Source: Agarilytica rhodophyticola
Lineage (GTDB): Bacteria; Pseudomonadota; Gammaproteobacteria; Pseudomonadales; Cellvibrionaceae
NCBI RefSeq assembly: GCF_002157225.2
Contig: NZ_CP020038.1
Coordinates: 1,821,001-1,885,000 of the forward strand
Length of the DNA stretch: 64,000 bases
Reading direction: 5' to 3'
Of this stretch, positions 27,888 to 37,572 are shown one piece after another. Below the pieces are notes generated by a model. That model made no database searches. It was given only the letters and a program-made list of their open reading frames with translations, and had not been told where the DNA came from. The position numbers were made by a program, and so were the translations under genes. Every line of letters begins with the position of its first letter. Position 1 is the stretch's first letter.

Positions 27888-27905
27888 GGGTGACCTCGGT
27901 CACCC
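27888..27905 (+). terminator. Hairpin downstream of the 29-residue ORF
   Basis: A perfect 8-bp stem gggtgacc/ggtcaccc with a 2-nt loop. It has no T-run, so it is a weak intrinsic terminator or an RNA-stabilising hairpin. It lies 12 bp after the small ORF. Confidence 0.4.
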
Positions 27906-28053
27906 ATAGCTGAAAGCCATCCCATTTATAGCCAATGACGGACGCTGCATTAATTAAATTTTCCTCTGAATTCCTGCATTTAATTCCTTACTCTGACTAA
28001 AGATATTGAATTTTTATTTGAGACTATTAAGAATGCGTTCTATAAAGACCAAG

Positions 28054-31000
28054 CTATTGTCTCTCTGCAGCTTTCAGCCAATCCAGGATAGAGCTTCCCC
28101 CCAATGACAATAATAAATCCTGCACTGACACCACACGACATAGCATTTCACCGTTGTCCGACTCTTCTCTCTCTTCCGCTTCTGCAAACAGGCGAGTCAC
28201 CAGCTGAACAAGATGATCACCATGATCGTAAAAATAGGATTGATCACGACTAATATAGGACAAATACATCTCCAGCGCGGCAAGTGCTGTTTCGGGATCT
28301 TGCTGCGCAGTAGCGTTGAGCCATTCATTAAACCTAGGTATGCGATGGCTTTTGTCTTTCGGGTCACTTTCAAGTACGCTGAGGTAAAGTTTGATCAAGT
28401 GTATTGGTATGATAATCGTTGACGTGTCATTACTAAATAACGCACTCATTTTGTTAGCGACTTCTATTGCAAGAGAATTGCCTGAATTCAGTCCTGCCTC
28501 GATGCCTGACAAGCACTGTGAACGATGCTGCTTGATATTCTCAGTGTGAGTCCAAACGCTTGCGGACCCTCTCCAGGCTCCAGCGACATTAAGTGAATTC
28601 AAATCGCCAAGTAGGCTGACAAAATCAATATGCCCACTTAGGGCAGCTAAAGCTGAAATCCGCCCCCAGGTTTCTGAATCTCTCTCATTGCCACTTCTAT
28701 AGATACAATCTAGAGCAGACTTAACCTTATCGAAATTGCCGCGATAGCCATAATAAAGACAGCGTTCTGCCTCCTTCCAAAGCCCTCTTGCGTCCTCTGT
28801 TGCACGATAAAACAACGCCCACCCCAATCCTGGATCTTTACTTTGGAGAAAAGGCAAGCGTCGCATAATCAGTGCGCGAATTGCAGGATGTTCGTTGCCG
28901 GAAAACAGATATAGTGCTTTCGGCAGTAATTCGGGCAGTGCAATATTGCGCTTATAAAAGTTGCAGGCTAATATCATCAGAGCTTCAGTAACTTTTCCGC
29001 TCGTCATGTTGATACCCCTATTAATCCAATCGCCCGACTCTTCCTTATAGCTGGCCTCCTCTCTATAACTGGAATAGCCTAATGCCAAAAATACCAACCG
29101 ATCTGCAGCCTGGGCACTCTGAATAACATGTGCGCATGACTCCAAAGCATTTGCAGCGGAATGACTTAGTCGCCAATGGGAAGAGTGTCTATCAAGCTCA
29201 TCAAGGATCTGATTAGCCAATTGAGGAGCATCGTGCTCCGCAATTGGCTTCCAAGAACTATTTGTTTGCAGGTTGCCATGGCGATATGCGAGATAGCTGG
29301 CAACTCCATCCATTATCTCATCACTAAAGTCTCCCGATATATCTTTCCATCGTGATGACAGTATATTTAGGAAGCGCGATGGATTTCGAGAAGAGGCTTC
29401 GCGCAGCTGCCGACCGACTTCCCTCTGCCCGCCGACCACAAACTCATCGAAATCACGAATATACCCTGCATAATGTGCTAACAAGTCAATCACGCCATCA
29501 TTACTAGCTTCGAGAAATACCTCATATGAAAATGGAGGTGCCACTATGCCACCGCGTATACCAATGTATGGCTGACGAATAAATGTGCCATCTACTTTTC
29601 CGCAGTCATCTAAAATCGCCTGTATATTTTCTGAACGCAGATAACAAGGAATGGCAGATATATACTCAGATCTTTTTTTCAATACCCAGAGTCGAGAATC
29701 TTTATCCTCTGCATGCTCTTCCCATATGGTTTGTAGCATCTCCATAATCGCATCTTGCGCGGCTTTATCAAGATATATAAATGCCACCTGAATCAATTCA
29801 CCCAACTCAAAAGAAAGCTCGAATTCCAGCAAGTTTCTGTCACACAACAGACGCTCGATCACATCAAGGTTCGGAATAGGTGAATTTGTAAGGGCGAGGA
29901 CTGCGAAGTAACACAGCGCGCCTTCGTGGTTAAAGCAAAGACGCTCTCTGTTGTTTTGCCACCAATCAGAATTTTCTTGCGCATGATTAAGGATCGCGGC
30001 CTCGATTGCACCCATCAGGACCCGCTCACTATCTACATGATGAATATCATCCTTAGAGTGAACGTCATGGTATGACGTTTCATTAAGAAATCCAGATCGA
30101 TAACCTACTCTAATTTCTCCATATTGAGCGGACTTGATTTGACTCCACCTCTCAACTTCTTCCAGCGCCAAGTCAAGTAAGGCAGTAGATTCGACCATTC
30201 TTTGTGTCAAGAAATCATCGTTTTTTTCCCCAAAGTTATGAGGCTTACAATGCAACTTATGATCGAAATGAAATTTTGTTACGTCTTCTTCACCTATTTC
30301 ACTAGTAATGTACTGCCATAAGAGCTTGTCATCGACTATTCCAGCTTTTATGCAGTTTGCAACGGTGCGCCCAAGAAAACTATGCCGGTGTTTTAGCGTA
30401 GGCATGCAGAGCAATCGCTCTAGCAAGGGCACAGCCAGCGATAAATTTTCTGTTTCAAATTCGGATAATGAAAAGATCAGTTGCTCCGCAACTCTTGTGC
30501 TATCCAGCCAATCAATTGCCAACAAATCTATCCAAAACTCCAACACTCCCGCAGTGTCTTCTTTACACCACCGTGCAACTCTATGCGCATGAATCGTTAG
30601 TCCCTCAGAATCATACAAGTTCCTCAACTCTGGAACTAAATGAGAGAACCAAAAGTGGTGCCACTCTACAAATGAAGCTTGGGTGTAGATTACCTGAAAT
30701 ACTTCACGATGCTGGTTTCTCAAATCCCGTATCAGCGGCCAGTCGTCATCCTGAGGTACCTGCTGTGCAAACGATTCGGCAACCAGGCGGCGGATATGAA
30801 AAGCAGCATTGCCTGTCAATACTGTTCTCAGTTGCTTTCGGAAATCTCGCCGATCTCCTGCTGCCAACTGGGCGACGAAGCTGCGTATGCTGGGCCTTAC
30901 AAAGGGTACGGGCGACAGACCTTGAATAAAATTATTGAGAGAGATCCCTTGACGTATGGCGCTACTTATTACCAATACGTCCAGTAAAGTCTGATGACCA

Positions 31001-32628
31001 AACGTCAATCTCCCATCATGGGTATCTTGCAGCACATTGAGACTATTCAGTCGCCGTTGGATGTCCGGTGAAGCATTGAAACGCTGATGCGGAATTGACA
31101 GGCTGCGAGACTTCAACATGTCATCCGCGACAGTTTCGATTGCCTGCATCGCAGCATCACCCAATGTAGGTTCATCTTGCACTATGGTCTTGAGGTAGCG
31201 CTGTGCCAGCGCTTGGCTGGCTACCACTTTGAAGCTGCCTTCGCGCTGGGCGAGTTCAACAAACAAGGCAAGTTCGCGGGGGGTACGGATCAATTCGTGC
31301 GTAACTTGATCGATAGTCGTCGAATCAATTCCGAGTGTGTCGAGCAACGGTACAATTTTGGTATCCCAATCCAATGGCAAACACTGCAATTCGCAGTCCC
31401 ACTGCCGGGAGGCAATCCGTCGATCATACTTGCGGTCAAAGTCGCGGCAAGCTGTGACAACAGTAACGTTGGGGATCAGCAGTAATTTATCTATTTGCGC
31501 CAGGAAGTACGTCAAGACGTTGTGCTCACGAGCAATGGACAGGACATCCAGGGAATCAATGACTGTGACCACATGCGTCTCTTCCGCCAGGCGAGCAGCC
31601 TGCTCTACCCATTGCTCTGACAACCCTTGTGCCTGACGCTCCTTCGCCGTTTCCATATCAGCGAATTCACTTGACTGAATGAAAAGTGGAATCAAGTCCC
31701 CTCGGGCTTGCATACGCCGCTCAAGCATCTCTTGCATGCTAAGCATTACACAGGTTTTTCCTGACCCCGGAAGCCCCGTCAGTAAGATGGCTCGTTCCCC
31801 GGCATCGATAGCAGACAGCAGCTCATTTACAACCTCGCTCTCAATACGTTGACCAGAAATATCTCGATGCCAAGCCCTACCTATAGCCGAAGTACTGGCA
31901 AATGATGCGCGCACATGTGCCGCGGATATCATAGGAACCAGCATTGCTCCCGCTCTTTGGAAAATCTCTTTAAGATCGTCTTTGGTTAGACGGTGCTGGC
32001 TGGAGATCGTCAGGTCGCTAACTTCCATACGCCCTCCAATTTTATCCAGCCTTACCCAAAGAGCGTTGTATACGGCATCTGAGTTACTTGCCATTTGGCG
32101 CAAGCGCTCATGCAACAACATCTCCATGCGATCAAAGTCCTGACTGACTTCAAAGGAAGTTCGACTGAGAAATTCATAGGTGGTGAGACCCGGAGTATGG
32201 TCTGCAATGCGAGTGGCTAATTCACTATCTGTCTTTGCGTGCTCTTTGGTAAGATTTGTAAGATATTCAGCCTCGTTACTATAGAGAGTACTGAACTCAC
32301 GCAATTTGGCGATGGAGCCAAAATCACTGCGCGAATAGAAACGGACTTTGGCATCTGAAGTCTCAACAAGCATCTCAAAGGCCTTGACCAGCTCATCTCC
32401 GAGGTCAGCTATGGACCAAGCCCTGAAATTAGCCTGATTCTTTTTACACTGGCAGCAGACCAAGGAACCATCAGACTTGCCAATTACAACATCATCCACC
32501 TTATAGGTGGTCGAATCCACTTCCAGCCACTGATACTCTGAGTCAGACAAAATAGTCAATGCCCAATCAAAAGCAACCAGGGTTTGATAACTATCACCGC
32601 GGTTGGAGCGTATTCCTGCCTCGCTCAT
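28054..32628 (-). CDS. Nuclease-STAND ATPase, Avs-like candidate defence protein
   Basis: A 1,524-residue protein. Residues 1-100 look like a Cap4/DUF4297-type PD-(D/E)XK nuclease: 'RGDSYQ' near the start, Glu36, Asp45-Asp46 and Gln60-x-Lys62. Walker A is GLPGSGKT (285-292), Walker B is a VVTVIDSLD segment (353-361), and an Arg-Asp-Phe sensor-like segment follows near 395. Residues 600-1524 are mostly helical and would serve as a sensing repeat region. This order (nuclease, STAND NTPase, long helical sensor) is that of Avs-type anti-phage proteins that detect a phage protein and then degrade DNA. The gene stands alone, and its composition seems less AT-rich than its flanks. The defence role is inferred from architecture. 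Confidence 0.75.
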   Translation of the reverse strand: MSEAGIRSNRGDSYQTLVAFDWALTILSDSEYQWLEVDSTTYKVDDVVIGKSDGSLVCCQCKKNQANFRAWSIADLGDELVKAFEMLVETSDAKVRFYSRSDFGSIAKLREFSTLYSNEAEYLTNLTKEHAKTDSELATRIADHTPGLTTYEFLSRTSFEVSQDFDRMEMLLHERLRQMASNSDAVYNALWVRLDKIGGRMEVSDLTISSQHRLTKDDLKEIFQRAGAMLVPMISAAHVRASFASTSAIGRAWHRDISGQRIESEVVNELLSAIDAGERAILLTGLPGSGKTCVMLSMQEMLERRMQARGDLIPLFIQSSEFADMETAKERQAQGLSEQWVEQAARLAEETHVVTVIDSLDVLSIAREHNVLTYFLAQIDKLLLIPNVTVVTACRDFDRKYDRRIASRQWDCELQCLPLDWDTKIVPLLDTLGIDSTTIDQVTHELIRTPRELALFVELAQREGSFKVVASQALAQRYLKTIVQDEPTLGDAAMQAIETVADDMLKSRSLSIPHQRFNASPDIQRRLNSLNVLQDTHDGRLTFGHQTLLDVLVISSAIRQGISLNNFIQGLSPVPFVRPSIRSFVAQLAAGDRRDFRKQLRTVLTGNAAFHIRRLVAESFAQQVPQDDDWPLIRDLRNQHREVFQVIYTQASFVEWHHFWFSHLVPELRNLYDSEGLTIHAHRVARWCKEDTAGVLEFWIDLLAIDWLDSTRVAEQLIFSLSEFETENLSLAVPLLERLLCMPTLKHRHSFLGRTVANCIKAGIVDDKLLWQYITSEIGEEDVTKFHFDHKLHCKPHNFGEKNDDFLTQRMVESTALLDLALEEVERWSQIKSAQYGEIRVGYRSGFLNETSYHDVHSKDDIHHVDSERVLMGAIEAAILNHAQENSDWWQNNRERLCFNHEGALCYFAVLALTNSPIPNLDVIERLLCDRNLLEFELSFELGELIQVAFIYLDKAAQDAIMEMLQTIWEEHAEDKDSRLWVLKKRSEYISAIPCYLRSENIQAILDDCGKVDGTFIRQPYIGIRGGIVAPPFSYEVFLEASNDGVIDLLAHYAGYIRDFDEFVVGGQREVGRQLREASSRNPSRFLNILSSRWKDISGDFSDEIMDGVASYLAYRHGNLQTNSSWKPIAEHDAPQLANQILDELDRHSSHWRLSHSAANALESCAHVIQSAQAADRLVFLALGYSSYREEASYKEESGDWINRGINMTSGKVTEALMILACNFYKRNIALPELLPKALYLFSGNEHPAIRALIMRRLPFLQSKDPGLGWALFYRATEDARGLWKEAERCLYYGYRGNFDKVKSALDCIYRSGNERDSETWGRISALAALSGHIDFVSLLGDLNSLNVAGAWRGSASVWTHTENIKQHRSQCLSGIEAGLNSGNSLAIEVANKMSALFSNDTSTIIIPIHLIKLYLSVLESDPKDKSHRIPRFNEWLNATAQQDPETALAALEMYLSYISRDQSYFYDHGDHLVQLVTRLFAEAEEREESDNGEMLCRVVSVQDLLLSLGGSSILDWLKAAERQ

Positions 32629-32788
32629 AAAGTATTCTCTATTTATTATTTCGCTTTATATTTTTTCCAAGGCTCCAGCTCATTCACCTGAAATATCAAT
32701 CAGCCGGCATACCGAATTCCACGGACAGTTTATTTTAATTAATGTACACTTTGGGTCGTATGTTATCTCTGAAGGGATGAATTCAAGC

Positions 32789-33022
32789 TTATGTTGGCAA
32801 AGTATACAAATATCTTCTTAGGGCGGCCTTCTGACGTATTAATAACCCCATTCCAATGTCTACTATTGTCGAATCGTCGTCACTAATTCTATCATTTTGT
32901 GTGTCTGTTTGAGTTTTATACGACGTCAGGTTGGTTTTGAATATCAATTGTATGTACAGTATAGAACCATCATAGAAATAAAGTGCCGCTGACAAAATAA
33001 TGCTTTTAGTGTCAGCCATCAT
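32789..33022 (-). CDS. Hypothetical small protein
   Basis: A 77-residue frame from ATG 33022 (the frame is open to 33064, inside the attC-like hairpin). It has a hydrophobic aromatic middle and a polar Asp/Asn/Gln stretch. If the cassette model is right, this would be the next cassette gene. Unknown family; no ribosome site stands out. The stretch 32629-32788 upstream of the STAND gene shows no other gene and presumably holds that gene's promoter. Confidence 0.35.
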   Translation of the reverse strand: MMADTKSIILSAALYFYDGSILYIQLIFKTNLTSYKTQTDTQNDRISDDDSTIVDIGMGLLIRQKAALRRYLYTLPT

Positions 33023-33050
33023 CTTTCTTTTTATAATCGTTCTGTGAATA

Positions 33051-33110
33051 GCTATAACGTCCAATACGAGTGAGTATTGGACGTATTAGGATCTATAATT
33101 GGCGTTTAGC
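33051..33110 (-). repeat. attC-like inverted repeat
   Basis: Read on the minus strand it begins gctaaacgccaat and ends attggacgttatagc, so outer and inner boxes pair (gctaaac with gttatagc, ccaat with attgg) in the R''-L''-L'-R' manner of an attC site. Inside lies an 11-bp perfect hairpin acgtccaatac/gtattggacgt (33057-33084). The decayed ORF 33093-33448 ends within it, as genes in integron cassettes commonly do. Confidence 0.45.
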
Positions 33111-33448
33111 ATTGTTTTTTGTCTCAAGCGGACACTCAGTTAAGAATAATGAACACGTGCTTCTTCCACTAAGCAGACCTTCGTATAATTTTAACGTCGA
33201 GTTCACCGGCCTGTCCTCTGTAACGCTTTGGTATGCGATTGCATGTTCACTATCGTAAACCAATACCTGCTTGGCCCCCAAATCAACAAATATTTGACTT
33301 GGATGATTAATTCAGATGAATTAAGTATATACTCGGCCTCATAGTGATATTGATCAATTACTGTGAAACTAATCAGTACCGGTATTTCTTCTTCCACCAC
33401 TATATGAGTTTGATTCTCTGAAAGCAGTTTTTCAAATTGTTCTTTCAC
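33093..33448 (-). pseudogene. Frameshifted small gene
   Basis: One frame (from 33448) gives an 'ISFTVIDQYHYEAEYILNSS' segment and then turns into nonsense. Adding one T near 33303 (between Leu-Ile codons) moves into the frame that gives 'SQIFVDLGAKQVLVYDSEHA' and ends at 33093. The join is smooth, and the product would resemble the small YEAEY-type protein at 25696. Loss of one base is the simplest explanation. Confidence 0.4.
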
Positions 33449-33507
33449 TACACTCCCCGACCAATAACCCCAATCTAGATCTGAGCTAAGGATATTTACA
33501 ACAAAAT

Positions 33508-33834
33508 CTAAGGGTTCTGATTTAATGTTATCGGCTGGCGCGTTATCAGAAATTTGATAATGTTGATAACTAATAAAACGAAGGAAACGAAACAGACCAA
33601 CAAAATAGAAGTAACGCTATTTGATCTGAATTTTTGAAACCCGTACTTTTCGATTTCTTCAGTGGTGGCTATTACTATGCTTTGAGAGTCTCGGTCATTA
33701 TTTTTCTTTGCTTCTGCCAGCTTGAGTTTTGGCTCTTTAATTCTAAGCCAATCAAGATAAAACTTGGAAATAGCAACTATCCCACCAAAAGCAGATAAGA
33801 TTATCGGCCAGAATTGTTCAATTAGTAGGATCAT
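33508..33834 (-). CDS. Small membrane protein
   Basis: A 108-residue protein with a membrane segment at each end (about residues 8-30 and 72-95) and a charged Lys/Glu/Asp loop between. It begins just downstream of the attC site 33849-33923, where the next cassette gene should begin. Unknown family. Confidence 0.55.
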   Translation of the reverse strand: MILLIEQFWPIILSAFGGIVAISKFYLDWLRIKEPKLKLAEAKKNNDRDSQSIVIATTEEIEKYGFQKFRSNSVTSILLVCFVSFVLLVINIIKFLITRQPITLNQNP

Positions 33835-33848
33835 TCTCGATCTCTTTT

Positions 33849-33923
33849 ACGCATAACGCCGCAAGCAAAAGCGAGCGATAGCGAATCCAGAGCCGAAGGC
33901 GCGATTTTGGCTTGCTTTGTTAT
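33849..33923 (-). repeat. Integron attC recombination site (75 bp)
   Basis: Read on the minus strand it runs from gcataac to gttatgc, a perfect 7-bp pair. Inner gcaagc/gcttgc boxes follow, then caaaatcgcg opposite cgctcgctttt, with an unpaired extra C. This is the R''-L''-L'-R' folded-hairpin layout of attC sites with extrahelical bases. The stop codon of the 33920-34864 gene (TAA) is part of the first box, as is common in integron cassettes. Confidence 0.72.
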
Positions 33924-34864
33924 GCATCTTTGATTAGCCAAGTTAAACCACTTTGTGGGAGCGCCCAAGTACCATAGCTAAACTTCACATACCCTTCACT
34001 TTCAGTCACTTGACTTACGACATCTTCGAGAACCAGGGTTTTAAATTGTATTTTTAGCTCTTTTGGGTATGTGATAGTTATATCAAAGTTCTTAGTGGGG
34101 TGAGCCATTTGCCAATATTGAAATTTATTTTTCTCCACTGTATATTCAGCTTCTGTTATTACAACTAGTCCATCGATCGAAGCATAGTCGGATAAAGATA
34201 CTTTTATGCCTTGAGATAGTTGACGTTGATCAACTGAAAGATCAATGACCTCTCCCGCTTTTTCATGGTTTGCAGGATACTGTATTTTAACTTTGAGGCT
34301 TTTAACCTCTAAAAACTCTTCTTCGTCCGGTTTCCAGCTAACGTCATTCTGGATTTTATCTCTCGATGCGCGGCAAACATACCTCACTTTATCTTTCACA
34401 AAGTAGCCTTCGCCATTTTCCACATGACTCATGAGGACTTCTGTGGAAACATCCTCTCTATACGGCTCCGAAATAAATTTATGTAAATGAAGATGAAAAT
34501 ACTCTAGGAAGCTACCATCTTTATCAATTTGAGAATTTTTAAATTGAATTTTTAGGATGTTTGTTTGTAGTTGCTTTAAAGCAGAGTCATCTAGAGTTTT
34601 TAAATAACTATTTTCGACAACCACTTCCTTCAAGCGCTCCCCAAAATACTCTCTCCAATTTTTACTATCCAATAAAACCCCAAAGATTGCTATACCCATC
34701 AAGGCGATTGACAGAGTAGTCAACGAGCTTATCGCGGAATTAGTGAGTGAACCTGGTGACGGCTGACTAGCCTCCATCCAGTAAGCTGATGCAAATACAC
34801 CAATTAGTCCTATCAAGAATGTAACTACTGATTTCAGCTTAATCATCTCCTTAGCGCTGCTCAT
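33920..34864 (-). CDS. Membrane protein of unknown family, integron cassette gene
   Basis: A 314-residue protein with two N-terminal membrane segments (about 10-28 and 45-65), then a helical stretch and a long soluble domain rich in beta strands (110-314). Its stop lies in the attC site, so it is the gene of a cassette read on the minus strand. Two TM helices followed by a soluble domain recall small membrane-anchored sensors or effectors, but I recognise no family. The gap to 35453 holds no convincing gene. Confidence 0.65.
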   Translation of the reverse strand: MSSAKEMIKLKSVVTFLIGLIGVFASAYWMEASQPSPGSLTNSAISSLTTLSIALMGIAIFGVLLDSKNWREYFGERLKEVVVENSYLKTLDDSALKQLQTNILKIQFKNSQIDKDGSFLEYFHLHLHKFISEPYREDVSTEVLMSHVENGEGYFVKDKVRYVCRASRDKIQNDVSWKPDEEEFLEVKSLKVKIQYPANHEKAGEVIDLSVDQRQLSQGIKVSLSDYASIDGLVVITEAEYTVEKNKFQYWQMAHPTKNFDITITYPKELKIQFKTLVLEDVVSQVTESEGYVKFSYGTWALPQSGLTWLIKDA

Positions 34865-35452
34865 TTAATAACCCTCTCTTGAATTAGTGCATAGCAGTTT
34901 GATCAATAGACTTGTTCTACTTATCACTCTTCTCTTGATCAAATTAAGCTCTAAATGGCTTTAAGTCTATTATTTTCAATAAAAACAAATGGTTAGATGG
35001 TGATTATCTATTGATACTTTTGAGATCAAGAGAATAGCTCTACTGATCTTGGATTAACTCCATATCATCAATGACCACTCTGGGCGAAGAGCCGTCATCA
35101 AGGCATACTCCGCCTTACAACCCAGAAAATCTATTACACGTTATTACATCAATGACAGAAAAGAGCGATTTTTTGCCTTTATTAATATCGCTTTATATGT
35201 CAGCTACATTTCTATTCTGCGTCATATTATTTTTGAATATCAACGTCAAAAAATCGCCCTTTACAGTCCTTAGCGGTATTAATTATCGAAGCAGACTTTT
35301 GAACGCAACTACCATTAATCAAAAAAGAAAAACAATATTGATGTCCGTTAGGGGTATCCTAGTGTAAACCTATTATCACCTAAGAGAGAGGTTATTCCTG
35401 TCTTATGTATAGAATAACTTAAAACATAATTAATTGAATATAGCTTCTATTT

Positions 35453-36481
35453 CTACTTCGCTCGTTTACCAGGATAAATAGCACAAACCAAGTCTATGTT
35501 TCTAGGTCTTGTTTCACTCCCACCGGTATAGTTTGTTTCATAAACAAACGCCCCCGTACCAGTCTCAAAACCGAATGAGCCTACTCCAGCATAACCAGAG
35601 TGATTGAACGTGTGATTATGGTTCCGAAATTGGTCTTGTTGATGTACTCCTTCTCTGCCAGGATCAACACCTCTTCCCATATCACGACCACGTAAAAACT
35701 CGCCTCTGCAATCTCGCAAAGATGCCGAACTTGCAAATTTGTCACCATTCGTAAGAATGTATACTAATTCCGGGTAATCATCTACATGTACTGTGCTTCC
35801 ATCTAGAGCGATGTAACCAGCATTTTCCATTGCGAAAGTATTCACAAAGAAATCTACCTTTCCTACATTAGAGTCTATAACGATAGTTGGAGGATCTGTG
35901 TTTGGCTGAGTTAGCTTTACTCCATCAATATAGAAATACCCGTATATTTGTCTTTGTCTCTGGTAATCATCTGGTGCTTCATAATGAAAACTGACCTTTT
36001 CTATATTGTTATAACTTCCTAAAGTAAAATATTCTCCCGAAACTTGAGTTTGCTGATTCATAAAGAAGTTATCTATCTTTCCATTGTCGTAATAAACTGT
36101 GACCTCTGCATTGTAGAAGCCAGGTGAACGTGATGACTGTTGAAACCATATGTATGATAGTTCAAAGGATTCTGATAAATCTATTGCCGGTTCGTATTTG
36201 GTAAAATCAAATGTTATTTCACCAACCTTACATCCTGTAAGGCTAACTATTGACATTGCTTGTGTGTCCCCTATCTTATTAGGAGAATCATAAATTGTTG
36301 TATCAAGTCCCCAATTTCTACGACTTTCAGGCCAATCACAGACAACTGGATCTGGGTAATAATATGTAAACCAAGGCACTATCCCTCCGCGACCATCGAA
36401 CTTGTCATCAAAAATATACTCCTTTGCATCAGCACATGCGGCACTAAGCAGTAGAAATAAGTTTACCAAAAATACCTTCAT
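35453..36481 (-). CDS. Secreted protein with phage tail-collar/fibre-like C-terminus
   Basis: A 342-residue protein from ATG 36481 (gaggtc site five bases upstream; the frame is open to 36607). A signal peptide of about 19 residues is visible ('FLLLSAACADA'). The central region is beta-rich, like a jelly-roll or carbohydrate-binding fold. The C-terminal 120 residues carry 'GYIALDGSTV', then 'RDCRGEFLRGRDMGRG', a His-rich 'HNHTFNHSG' and a 'ETRPRNIDLVCAI' ending, the pattern of tail collar/fibre tips. It looks like a phage-derived tip fused to an exported domain. Target unknown. Confidence 0.65.
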   Translation of the reverse strand: MKVFLVNLFLLLSAACADAKEYIFDDKFDGRGGIVPWFTYYYPDPVVCDWPESRRNWGLDTTIYDSPNKIGDTQAMSIVSLTGCKVGEITFDFTKYEPAIDLSESFELSYIWFQQSSRSPGFYNAEVTVYYDNGKIDNFFMNQQTQVSGEYFTLGSYNNIEKVSFHYEAPDDYQRQRQIYGYFYIDGVKLTQPNTDPPTIVIDSNVGKVDFFVNTFAMENAGYIALDGSTVHVDDYPELVYILTNGDKFASSASLRDCRGEFLRGRDMGRGVDPGREGVHQQDQFRNHNHTFNHSGYAGVGSFGFETGTGAFVYETNYTGGSETRPRNIDLVCAIYPGKRAK

Positions 36482-36649
36482 AATGACCTCATTTTCAGAG
36501 TGATTTATATTTGGCGGAAAAATTTGAGATAAACCCAGCTTCATTCTATAGATAAATGTTCTGTGAAAATATATTACTTTGCGTAAGTTACTAAAAATAA
36601 TATCCATTAAAAAAATTTATATGTATATTATTTGACTACTAAATCTTAG

Positions 36650-37572
36650 TTAATCAAAAACCAAGTTCACTGTCACTGGATAATGGTCTGAATAATCTTT
36701 GCGATATTTTGAATTAGATATCCCAGCTTTATAATGCACCTTGAATGAATCTCCGTTAATAATATCTTCCAAACCGGAGGACACAAAAATATGATCAATC
36801 TGGCTGCCTCCCACTCGTGTCAGAGGGTATGTCCCTGAATCTGGATGTAAGTGAACGTAATCTACCCCCTCCAAGTAATCAAATAAATATTTAAATCCAT
36901 GTCGTTTGTGGGCTGAATCATTTAAATCTCCAAGAATTACTACATCTTTTTCTTTCCTAACCTCTGGCAATCCAGATGCTTCTCGTAAAGCACTATCCGA
37001 TAAAAAACCCAATAGTGTCGCTACTGCTGCCATGTGATTATGAACATACTTTTGTTGACTTTTGAGGTGTAGGCCTATGATGATTATATCTTCAACTTCA
37101 TTGCCATCTTCGATCACGCTAACCCAGGCGACAAGCGGATCTCGATCGTAAATATCTTTATCTCTGACTAGATGTCTCTCTACCTCTAGCTCGAAAATTT
37201 TTTAACTTGAATTTTCTTTGAATTATATGCAAACACTAACCTTTGTTTGCCACCTGTAGTTCCAAAGTGGAATTGCCAATCACCATTTAGGCGATTCATA
37301 ATATGTTTTAGCTGTTTAAAGCTGTTATCATTCTCAGCTCCGACCTCAGTTAATATCAATGCATCTGCATTCACATCTTGGTTAAGGTATTTGGCTATTT
37401 TATTTAACTGACTTTTGGTTCGAGGTTTTAATTGAGTGCCTCCTTTAAGCTCTGGAAAACCACGCTTGGATATTGTATTGAGGTTTTCAATATTCCATGT
37501 ACCTAGACGTATATCTGTACAAAAGGCAATATTTGCAAAAGATATTATGAAAAATACGCTAATAGCTTTCAT
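36650..37572 (-). pseudogene. Exported endonuclease/exonuclease/phosphatase-family gene with frameshift
   Basis: The first part (37572-37186) has a signal peptide (residues 1-18) and the EEP-fold 'GTWNIENL' and 'LTEVGAE' motifs. The second part (to 36650) has 'GLHLKS', 'GDLND' and the catalytic 'SDHYPV'. They lie in different frames that join within an A6 tract at about 37189-37194: one extra A restores a continuous frame. All catalytic residues are therefore kept. The tract is not a canonical slippery site, so a mutation or base-call error is likelier than programmed shifting. If intact it would be a secreted DNase or phosphodiesterase. Confidence 0.65.

Noticed and set aside
30308-31636. 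Forward ORFs of 94-153 residues opposite the STAND gene
   Set aside because: Shadows of the minus-strand gene, without domain or start signals.
35071-35367. 98-residue forward ORF with one hydrophobic segment
   Set aside because: No ribosome binding site, no recognisable domain, and it lies in AT-rich DNA between minus-strand genes; probably chance.
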